This document shows positions 10,801 to 22,800 of a stretch of 64,000 nt of DNA, in pieces. Origin of the DNA: Owenia fusiformis (Eukaryota; Annelida; Polychaeta; Sabellida; Oweniidae). The stretch spans positions 30,168,740-30,232,739 of the forward strand of contig CAIIXF020000009.1 of NCBI GenBank assembly GCA_903813345.2, read 5' to 3'. Positions within the stretch are counted from its first letter, which is position 1. Every line of letters begins with the position of its first letter. The notes under the pieces are model-generated. The model was given only the letters and a program-made list of their open reading frames with translations. It ran no database searches and was not told the DNA's origin. Both the position numbers and the translations under genes were made by a program.

Positions 10801-13800
10801 TATCAACAAGTGTGTTTATATTGAATACTATATCGGTTACATGCACAATATGTTTATTCACTTCAATTCATTATATTGTCAGTCATTTTACTTGGATATT
10901 ATTAAAATAGTAGTCCTATCCTGTTTGTTAGTAAGCATAAATAAATACCTCACAATTTTATTGTAATGGTATTTGATGACCTGTTTAACCATATACAGTT
11001 CAGATTCAATATAAATTAATTTCATTAAACATGACGATTGTTTCTGTTTGTATTAAATAGACTTTGTGATATATTATTAGTATTAATGATAATGATAAAA
11101 TGATCCATTTATTTAACTGCTACAATTCTACTTCATTGTGTCCTTGAATCTCTTCACTGTCGGATTAGTAGAACAATTTTTATTTTTTAATTGTGTTATA
11201 TATTCAGATATATTCCTTTATTTCAACATAAAGTCATCATTTCATTTAATATGTTCTTATCTTATTTTAGGGTCCCAAGAACACTATCAGGTATGAGGTT
11301 GTTGGAGATCCTAAATCAGAGGAGTATTTCTTTGCCAAACCTACAACTGGAGAGATAGTGATCATCAAAGATTTAGCTACAGATCCAGACTTCAACACCA
11401 AGTACACTGTGAGTTGATATTAGTCATACTATAAGATCAACTAGCTTATATAAAAGAATATAATTTGTAGTAAGCTTTTCCCAAATTATCTTCACTCTAT
11501 CCCTTTCTTGTGATTAGATACCGCATAAATATAACATGCTTGATATGTTTTTTCTATAATCTGCTTTGTAATGTTAAAGTCGATCAATAAGTTATGAGAA
11601 AAAGACATTCTTATCCAGATTTTTATGAGATTTTAATGTCAAAATTCCACAAAAGATGTAACATTTGTTGTACATGTATATGTATATTTTCTACCGTTCG
11701 AGTATGTTCGATGAAGTTTGTAAAAAGACCCCAAACGGTTCTAAGTACGTCCAGTCCGTTCGTACACATTTGAAGCCCGTTTTGGAGAACGAAGTGAAAA
11801 CTAGTTTGGTGTGATAGTAGGGTTAGATGTATATTTTCTAGGTGCTTGTGGAGGCTAAGGACAATGGTTACCCAGCACAGAGCAGCACTGCAACACTCTA
11901 TGTGTATGTAAACCGCAACACTGAACCTCCTTCATTCCTGGGAGTAGATGGCTATGACAAACGGGTTCCCAACAACTGGCCAATTGGAAAGAAGATTGTT
12001 CAGGTCTCTGCAACTGATAGGGATGGCGAGGTAATTAACACTGTTTTGGGTGCATTTTTGTGGCTTTGGCCAGCATGATTTTTACCCTTTTTCTTTTGTG
12101 TCCTGCAAGAATCATCTCACCATTGCACCTTATACATTTCTTGAGCGCCTGTAATTATGTCATTGCAGTAAACTGCATGCACACAAAATTATAAGATGAG
12201 AAATACTTGTAATACATACTGTGGTGCACGTAACCATTTATGGTGAGAAACTTACAATCCATTCCCATTTTTAAGCTATAGCCTCATGTCAACAAATGTA
12301 GTCACCCCAGTTTGAGGTACATGTGACATTCTCCAGCTGAAACTACAATTGAACACATACTAGTCCTTGTTGATAACATTTCAGGGGCCTAACAACAAAG
12401 TGACATTCCTTGTAAATGGAAAGGGAGCTGAAAGATTCCAGATTACCCCCGACACTGGTATCATCAGTCTACATAGTTCACTTGTACCTGATCAGATAAC
12501 CGCTGACAGAAAATATGAGGTAGGCTAAGTACTGGAACTGAATGTACTTTGACTTACATGAATTTTCAGAAAAATGAATGAAAGGAGTCTTTCCGAGTCT
12601 TTTGAACAACAATTTTTAGGGATATTATTGACAAAAAGAATATGCAATGAAATCACATCGTAAGTCATCATAATTACTATTTTTCTTGTAAAAAATAACT
12701 TGGATATTCTAAAAACAGATACATGTATGAAACGGAGAGGAAACACATAAGGTCATACATGATAGAATTTCAAACTGACCAAATATTGGCTTTTTGAAAG
12801 TTAAACATTGCACATATTCTTCTACTACTTGAATGTATCTGGTCACTCATGCATTATCTATAGCCCAGTGGTTTAATTTTTTAGATATTGGTTGAAGCCA
12901 AAGACAGTGGAGTACCCAGCCTCACATCATCAGTGACAGTGACCATCACAGCCTACCCTAACAATAAGTTACCTGTCTTTGTACCTAAGGATGAATATGA
13001 TGTCACTATACCAGAGGACACTAAGCCTGGTACCACTGTAGAGAATGTCACAGCTATAGGTAGGGAATACATCATTATTAAGCTATTTGATGTCTTGAGG
13101 AAATTCAATTTTATTCTGTTAATAATGGTTAAACTGTAACTAAGAATCCTATTTGGTTAGTTTCTTCACTATATTCCATCATGATGGCTGATTATTATGT
13201 GACAGCAAAGCTGCTACAAGTGTTTATGTTTTTATATGTAATGCGAAATAAACTATATGAATAAAAAAATATACTAGTAACATGAGGTATGTGCTGCTTC
13301 TAATCTTGAGATTGTCACATTATCTCAGAATGTTTTAGCCTTTTCCCAAGGCTTATGCAGTGATCTCCCCAGTACTAAAGCAAGTGGGTGCAGCACCCAC
13401 CTGAAATTTTGAAAATAGGCTTGCACCCAACTGAAAATACATTTGCACCCACTTGAAAATGAGAAAAATCATGAAAAATTGGCATGCTGAATTGTGAAGA
13501 TAAGAATTTTGCACCCATCTGAGAAAAAATCCTGGGGAGATCACTGCTATGTGTTAGTCTGTACATGTATGTGTTATATATTGTTTCATAGATGAAGACT
13601 GCCCAGTGGCGTATGAGATAGCTGGAGATGGCCAAGCACCAAACTTCTTCATCATCAACCCTGACACAGGAGTTGTGAAACTGAATGCTTCTCTTGAGGG
13701 AGATTATAATGAGATGTATTCTGTAAGTACTGAAGATGAGATTCATGATATTAAGATTGGAGTTGTGGCCCATTGGCTGATGAAACTGTTTAAAACATCC

Positions 13801-16800
13801 CATGTGAATATGGGCAAACGCAAAAAATGACTTTCAGTTCAGAAAACATGTGGTAAGACTAGCATTAGATAAATGTAACTTGCCATAAATGTAACAAATA
13901 AGTGAATGTTTGTTTATTTGTTATTTAAATTACATGTTCTTCAAATATTATCTTTGCTCCAGATACGTGTGATAGCCTATGATTCATGTGACCCGAGACA
14001 GACCAATGTAGCCCTAGTAAAAGTGCATGTAGAGCGTAACAAGAATGTACCAAAATTCACCAATGACAATGTTAATGTGACAATCGTTGAGACTTACCCT
14101 GTAGGCAAGAATGTCACCCAGCTGTTTGCCAATGATAAAGATCCTGTGAGTAGAGTAGCTAATTAGTGATTCATTGTACTATCCAGTTTTGGTTTAACTT
14201 GAGTGATGTTCTCCGAATCAGACGAAATTTAAAATCAAGCATGTTTTCATAACAAGCATTCCAATTTCCAAATACAGTGTCAAATTTTATATCGGGGGCT
14301 ATTGTGAAAATTTGGACTCAATCTCCTGATTCCCTGGTACATAATGATGCAGTAAAAGTTCTTAACTTGGACCCTCTTTATGATATATGTAAACATGTAA
14401 CTTTTATTGAGATAAACACTAAGAAAACAGTTTCACGTTTAGGTTTTCTTTGTACTTTTTTTTACATTGATGTAATATTCAAGAGCATGCAACTATTTTG
14501 TCTTTTAGTATATATACAACAGGATGTATTGTATTGATAAACATTATTTTAGGGTGTTAATGGTAAAATAACTTACCATCTGATTAACACAAATGGTGTG
14601 GAAGATTACTTTTACATCAACCCCGAGACAGGTGTAATTGTGGTTACTACACCACTGACTCAGGAACCCCAGAGGAACAGACAATATGTGGTAGGTGCTA
14701 GCCATTTCATTTTTATGACTAGAATTAATTGCTGAACACACCGTCAATCTACAGTACCTTCCCTAGAAGGAGTAACAGTTCAGTAGTATTAGAATTACAT
14801 GTAACAATTTTTGGAAACATTTATTTAGAATTGATATTCAACTTTTCAATCACATGTTTTATTACCCATGGAGCCATCTTCATCAATTTCAGTTGATTCC
14901 CCTTGATATTCCAAAAACTTTTTATGAAAAACACTAGATTGATCCCTAATACATTCAGTCATTTTCTGTTCCAGTTGAATGTAGAAGCCACTGATGGTGG
15001 ACGCCCCCCAAAAAAATCTGACCCTGCACAGGTGGTGGTAAATGTATTACGTAACAACAATGGTCCTAAATTTACGACTCCTGCAAAGACAGTGAACATA
15101 TCTGAGTCTAAACAAGTTGATCAGAGTATTCTGGAACTCGATGCTACAGATATCGATGGGGTAATTATTTAACTTTGAATATAAGAAGTTCCATAAAGAA
15201 ATGCTTACCAAAGGAGTTATTATGAGTACATGTCATCAACAATATTTAATCAATCGTTTGGGATTGGAATATTCTTGAATATCTATAATAATATACTAAA
15301 CAATTTAAGGGTAGTTAGCAGGTGTATTTTGCTCTTATCCTTGATATGTTCAATGTAATATATATTTGTACATGTGTCCATTGATGGTTTAGAATTGATA
15401 AAATAGAATAGCACTACCACATTTCCTGTTCAAAATGGTCAGTTAAAGTCAATTAAGGTTGTACATTATTCTTAGTCTCTGACTCTTTGTGTGTATGCTT
15501 TGTAGGATTCCATAACATATGAGTTAACAGGTGACTCTCCAGGACTGTACTACTTCAAGATTGATCCTGGTACTGGCATATTATCCTTAAAGCGCCCCCT
15601 TTTTGGTGGTATACTTACGCAGTATGTGGTATGTACATACAATTTAGAAAATTTACTTTATACAATGTGGGTAAAGGGAAAGCAACTCTTTTAACTGAAA
15701 CATCTGTCTGATGATTTTTTTTTAACCTCAAACATCTATGTACCTGTATTCATATTCTGTCAAGTTGCATGTTATTTTAGTTTTCAATAAGCATTTTTTA
15801 ATCAAGTCTTATTCTGTTTTGTTCTGTTGAAAATTCACGCTTAATATCCTTTATTTTAAAGCTCGATGTCAAAGCAACAGACAGTGGCAAACCTCCATTG
15901 AGTGCCACCGCGACTATTACAGTGAATGTGGAGCGTAATCCAAATGGACCTAAGTTTGGTAAAGCAAATTATTCCAAGACAATCCCTGATTATTTTCCAC
16001 CTATAGTGGAAACTGTCATACAACCTGAGGCTGAGGATGAGGATGGAGATGTAAGTTTTGTCTTTTGAATGTCCTCTGCTATAATTCAGTTGATTTATTA
16101 ATCTGTTCATTGCTCCATTAGTCATTTTAGTAGATTCCATTGCCATGTAACATACATTTTCTCGTATCATTCAGATTCAAATTCAGTCATTATTCATACG
16201 TCAGATTGAAAACACTGCCCAGTATACTTATACCTGTACTTCAAAGTGCTTTGATTTTTAGAAAAATGAAGTAATGCATACTTATTGGCTATTATATTGG
16301 CTAGTTTTTGCGATTTTTTATTTTTGATACAGAGATGTTTTGTGTAAAGTAAATAACTGCTGTACTAGATATTAAAGGTAAACACTGTTGAATACTTGTA
16401 TGAGCTTGTCTTTATCTTCAGGTGTTGTCATTTTTTGAATCATATCTATTAAATGATTGGAATTTAAAACCTGCTCCTATATTGGATGCCACAGGTATTC
16501 ACCATCCTCGTCCTCTTATTATTTTTTCTATTATGTGATGTTTCAGTCTGGTCCAGGTAAAATAACATACACCCTAGAGCCTGTAGATGGAGATGATGGT
16601 GTCTTAGACTTCTTCATGGTTGGTCTAAAAACTGGGGAAGTCTTTGTTGCTAAGTCTTTGACCTCTGACCCCCAGAAGCGACCTAAATATGTGGTAAGAT
16701 ATCTACTTTTCCCAATCAATAGACAAAAATCGGTGTGATATGTGTGTTTATATTTGTTCTCTCTAATAACGATTCAGGATCAGGATTCAGATTATTTGCA

Positions 16801-19800
16801 ATGGTTACATGTACTTGTATCATTCCAATGGAAGTGGAATGCAATTCTTTTTAAGCAAATTGTTCTGTTAATGACTATAGACTTGTATCATTTTCTGTCA
16901 ATGATCAAGCAATCAGTAGAAAATGAGCTTCAATCTTTGAAATGAAAATATGAGAGATATTGTCACCACAAAAACTTTTTGTGAATGGTGTTTGGTGGTT
17001 GGTGGTCGTTGTCTGTAACAAATGGAAGTAATGACATTTTGCATGTTAATTCCTTGCTAATATTTTCCATATGTCTCTAATTTTAATTTCAGTTTGATAT
17101 TGTTGCAACTGACAATGGTCTACCCAAGAAACAAGACAGATCTAGAATCACAATAACAGTTCTCCGCAACTCTAATGCTCCCCAATTTGTGAATGCCACC
17201 TATACAGCATTAGTTGACGACAGGGAGATTCCAGGTTTTGTTGTTGTTAGGGTTGAGGCAACAGATGATGATGTAAAATTGCAACCAAATGTAAGTTAAG
17301 GCCAATATGAAAGAAAGCTTGTGAAGTATGTAATGAGTAATGTTTATTTGGGTATTTCAGAGCCCTGACAACCAACTAGTCTATTCTGTTGATCTATTTG
17401 TGTATTTCAGAGCTTTGACAGCAAATTATCCATTCCATTAATCCACATTTGTATTTTAGAGCCCTTACAGCCAAATAATCTATTCTGTTGATCCATTTCT
17501 GCATTTTAGAGCCCTAAAAGCAAAATAGTATATTCCATTGATTTATTTGTGTATTTCAGAGCCCTAACAGTCAAATAGTCTATTCCATCGATCCTAACAA
17601 TGCCGATGCAAATCAATATTTCGCTATCCAACCCCAACTGGGCAATGTATACATCAAGAAGCAATTGATTGAAGACCCTAACACTAGACAGTACCAGGTA
17701 TGTTCTATTTGGAGATCCACCTGTATACTTAAATACAGTTTATTGAATGTAAGAAAGGTAAATGCCTTTAAGAATCCATGTTGTAAGAGATAAATAGAAA
17801 TATTGTATAGTGTTGAATTTGTCCTAAAATCCACTTTGGCAAAAATAAAGACTGGTAAATTAAAATATGCCTATTGTACATTTAAAAGACGTACAATGAA
17901 TTTGAACGTGTGAATTAAATTATGAATTAGAAAATATTAATGTGTGAAGATTTGTTACTGAATGTTTGTAGTACATATACATGTAAAATAGTATTGTTTT
18001 TCAACCTATTAGACATTCTTGACCTGAAGGATTTCATCTGTGCCATGTTTTATTAGTTTGATGTACTAGCAAGAGACCTTGGGTCACCTCAGCAAACAGG
18101 TAGAAGCACTGTCATAATTGATGTCATTAAAAACAGTGAAATTGGAACATATGATCTTGGTTTCTCTGTGCCTGAGCACTAGTGAGTAAACAGGAATCTA
18201 CCATTTGCATGTCATGTAGTTTTACAATTTGGTTTATATTTTAGGTGACTGGTATCCATTTCTCAACAAATGTTTTAATAATTTATTTCACACACAAGAG
18301 AAAATGAAGTTTGGTCTTGAGAAATGGTTTTATTTTACTAAAAGTTTATTTGCATATTTTTTCTTTTGCATGTAGCATTCTGCATTAGGAATTTATGTTA
18401 GAATTTTATGTTATGCATGCTGCTCATTATATTTTAGGCTATAGATTCTATAGTATTATTCTGCCATACTTGATTTACATTTTAGATAGAGAAGGCACTA
18501 GAGCATGTACAGGGTGTTCAAGAACTGTGCTTATTTTGCTGACTTGGGGCACCCTGTAAACTCATAAGTCATCCATCTTCTATGCTTCATTGCTTCAATA
18601 TGTTGTAAAACCAATTTGCATTTTACAAAACTTGCAAAATAAAAATCAATCACATAAGATCACATAAACAGCTAAAAAAGAATAGAAAAAAACTCAGTCC
18701 TCAAAAGTCGAAAAACATCAGTCTTTTGTACTGGTCAGCCATTTGATGTCAAAGATATCAACATACCAAATCAAATCATTGGATAGAGGTTTTACCATGT
18801 AAAAAGTGGTGAAGAAATTTGCTACCATGCAAAACTCCCAAATTTAACTTAGGTTAGTATTGACATCTGTTTTGCATTCAAATTGGTTTTATAAGTAGGT
18901 GGTTTCGGTGTATATGTACAGTCTGTTCAAGTGAATGCATGATGGGTTCTGCATGGGTTTTTCTCCTATATTTCAGTTCTTAGTCATGGCTAGTGATAGC
19001 GGGATTCCATCATTGAGTACTACTGCTAGTGTCACCATTAATGTGGAGAGGCATGAACGTAATACTGATAGTCTAGAATTAGGTTTCAGTCTGGAAAATT
19101 ATTAGTAAGTTTAGTAATTGTTCAGCATATCTTCAGGGTTGCTTTGGCATGTTTCTCTTTTATATACACTATGTTGTTTTTGCATGTTATAAAATTTGTG
19201 ATTTTTATTTTTGGATTTTAATTGCTGTCGGATATTAATTAAAAACAAATATTCAAAATGTCTTATTATTGATGTATGGATTTAAATTATTAAATGTACA
19301 TGTAATTAAGAATTCTATTTTAAGTCATGTCAATGTTTTAATGTTATAATTATTAAGCTATTATTCATCTGAATATGACACTATATATATGGTTTATTCA
19401 TGCAGTGTTAGAGTGTATGAGGAGCTAACAATTAATACAACCATACGGGAACTAAATGTCATTAACCAGGCTACAGATAAGAATGTTGTTTGTGAAATAA
19501 TTGAAGGAAATGATGAAGGTAAATACAGATATGAACTGAATACTTGGTGATACACATTGTTCTACTGCACCCTTTGTCTTTAAAATTCTTATTTCCTAAT
19601 CATTGCGTTATCCCCATTCATACTATTCTGACTCTGAATTGGCAAAGCTGCAGTTGCTGTATTTAAAGAGTTAATTACAAGTGGTCCTGCATGTTGTAAA
19701 AGAATGTTTATTTATTTAGAATAAATTAACTATTTTCACGAGTAAGATAACTTGAAATATGATATAAACATGAAGATCCTATCATGATATTAATTGGAAG

Positions 19801-22800
19801 TTAAACAAAAAATAATTTAAGATATTTCAGAGTAGAGATTTGTGTATTTTTTTACCATGTATCTTACCATTTCTGTGTAAAGTGGTACTATGTTTACAGG
19901 CCACTTCGCTGTCATATCAACAAATTTTAAGAAAGACTGTGCCATTGTTAATCGTAACGAACTAGACAGAGAGACAACAAGTCGATACAACCTTACCGTA
20001 TCTGTTAAAGAAATCAGCAAAAAGCGAGGTATGATTTACAAATGATATTTTGCTCAGCCTACTTATCTTTGTGTCCATCTGTCTGTCTAAAATATTGATG
20101 GGGATTCTAATTATTCAACATAAGAATAAAGTGTTGGAGCTTTAAATGTTTTTGAAAAAAAATAGAATGGACACATATATATGAAATAATAAATGTTTCA
20201 ATCAGGGTTTAGACTACCCCAGATTTTTTGGAAAACTAGATTGTTAAGATTTTGTATAATAGAAAAAATCTTTAGCCTGTTCCATTCCATCTGCAAAAAT
20301 CGTGATATTTCTTGTTAAATATCACGCTCCATCACTTTTAGCCATTCCTTTCCTGTGTGTAGGATTAAATATTTTCATTTGAAAACCCATATCACTATCA
20401 CTGAGGTGACATTCCATTTGCAGGGCTTTGTGAAATGAATATCATTTGTGAATCTCATAAGCTGAATATAATAGCATAGAATTCTGAAAGATTAATACAA
20501 ATAGCCATCCATTAAATGCACCCCCCCCTACCCTGTTGTCCTGGGATATTATTTTATTCAATTAACAGTCATAGAGTAATTCAAATTCAGAGATAAAACT
20601 ATAATTTCATTTATTTTGCCTCAAATTTCTAAAAAATCTGTGACAACTTCTTAAAATATACCTTTTCTAGCTGCCTCATATGCCATCACATATGTGATAA
20701 TTGATGTGCTGGACCTCAATGACGAGGCACCTCAGTGGGTGTTCCCAGATCCCCAACCATATCCTAGCCCTTCAACAACCAGTGGCAAGTACTTCACAGC
20801 CTTAAGCAAGACAGCAGATGCATCTACCTTTATCATACAAGTACTGGTAAGTGTAGTGCATTTCTATACAAGGCATGCAAACTGATTCGAACATGATTAA
20901 GACATTCAGTCATTTATAGAAAATAATTCACACTCTGCTCTTTGTTATAACTGGATATGAATTGATTAATCATCCTACATTATATATTTAGCTCATATCA
21001 AGTTGTTTCTTGCTGTCTTTTCAAGAGAGGAGTTTTTATATAACTTTGAAATCTTGCTAATTCTCTTTTTTATGAGATTTTAAGCGATTTGCATATTAAG
21101 TCTTCAATGACCTACTTGTACTTCTTTTTAATAGTATAAAATAGCATTGATGCAATGTTAAAATATTCTTTAAAACCTTCATTCGACAACCAAAATTTTC
21201 ATGAATTATCAGATTATAAATCATGAAATTAAATGGCTATTGCATTTTTAACATTGAAGCTTATGGTAGTTTAGCCCAACCAAAACAAAGCTTAAAGGTG
21301 CAACAATTAGTGCAGAGGGGCCATTCAACGATCATGGACCTTAGTGTCAAAATATATTCAAGTTTGGATATTTCATCAAGACTAGCATTTATTTTTATTT
21401 TCTCCAAAGAAACTGGATAAACATTATTTCAACTAATATTCCTCTTGAAACGTGATGGATCTTAAAAATCTATAAGTGGGACTCCCTTTATAGAAGCTTT
21501 GAACTGAATTTACACTTCTTAATGCTAAAATTGATAGTTTATCCATACATTTTAAGAAAATAGGTGTGTAAAAGAAGATACGTTAAGCCAAATTTTGAAT
21601 TTTTCTCTACAGACCTTGTCGCCCGTTTAATATAGGCAAGAGTTATCTGTATCACATCAGGGATATCAGCACTGGGGCCAACCCTCCTAAGCGTCTCTCT
21701 CAGGCCTTTCATCATTACGAGGCCCATATCCTGTTGTGTTTGAAACAAAGCAAGAGTTATGGGCTCTAAAAGCTTTTCTACTAGGGCTGTCAATGGATAA
21801 CCTGTTAAATTCTTAATAACCAATCATAGTAGCTTACTTGAGAAAGAAGTTTTCTATACCATACTTTACACCTCGTTACAAAATAACATGACATCATCTT
21901 AAGAATAAGCAAATGGCTTGCGGTCGCTTTATTCGTATGTAAATGAATGGGAAGGATAAGTACAATATAAGTACACATGGAATGCATATACTAAGTACAA
22001 TATATGTATAAATGGAATGCACAAAACAGCTGTTAAGTTTATTTGAGAAAAGTGTTGTACAATTTTTATATAACCCAGATTGTTGCATCGGATTTATATT
22101 TACCAAAAAGGGTGTGAATATTCTTACATAGTTTATGAAAAATGAAAATACCGATTGATTTCGGGGTCCTTCACACCATTAAAACCTAACAATTAGGAAA
22201 GGTATGAAATTACCCCTCCACCTATCGGCATTTGTTAACAGTTTTATTCTGTGAAGTGTTCATGCATAGGCGACCAAAGCCAGAATGATTCTAAATATCC
22301 AGCAATCTACCACAATAACAATACAACTCGCTCACTCAGAAACAAACACATGCATGAAACTACACGCCAATCTGATTGGTAACCGAGTTTACAAGTACAC
22401 AATAGAAAATATTTATGTTCTAATTCATTACACTCAACCGAACATAAATGATTATTCTATACCATACTTTACACCTCGTTACAAAATAACATGACATCAT
22501 CTTAAGAATAAGCAAATGGCTTGCGGTCGCTTTACAGAAAAACTAGAGAAAGAAGTAATGCTATTTATGATATTTTGTTTATTTATAAACCCAAGTTCAA
22601 TGTTACACCTAATTTGTGTATTAAATCGTCTTTAACGTAACCATCTTTGGCGGATTCTGATTTCCAACGTCCATGACGTTTAAAATTACGATCTAAAACA
22701 GAACCATTGGCTGCAGCAGTTGCACCGCCTGAACGTAACGAATGAACGCCAAATAAATTTGGATCAAGACCAATGGTCTTTAACATACTACGGACAATTT

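Larger units (their letters stand above)
7839..20846 (+). other. Exon block encoding EC repeats, two exons per repeat
   Basis: Most repeats are split at two fixed places: after the inter-strand DxD motif (ATDRDGE, ATDIDG, AEDEDGD) and just before the late strand (as in YT/VLVEAKD, YV/LNVEATD). Exons alternate between about 125-150 and 175-200 nt, with mostly phase-0 introns. The exon at 10475-10783 spans both parts, so one intron was lost there. The exon 12885-13059 joins the next in phase 1 (TAI/DED). Linkers read ISRDLQPPVF, VIRNVHKPIF, VNRNTEPPSF, VERNKNVPKF, VLRNNNGPKF, VERNPNGPKF and VLRNSNAPQF. Only the last linker, at 20671-20846, is canonical (VLDLNDEAPQW). Confidence 0.85.

Noticed and set aside
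10471..10861. Minus-strand open frames over 100 codons
   Set aside because: They overlap a real plus-strand cadherin exon (10475-10783) with proper splice sites and EC motifs.
18057..19104. Both alternative cadherin exons used in succession
   Set aside because: The phases do not match (phase 2 into phase 0) and the join gives an immediate stop.
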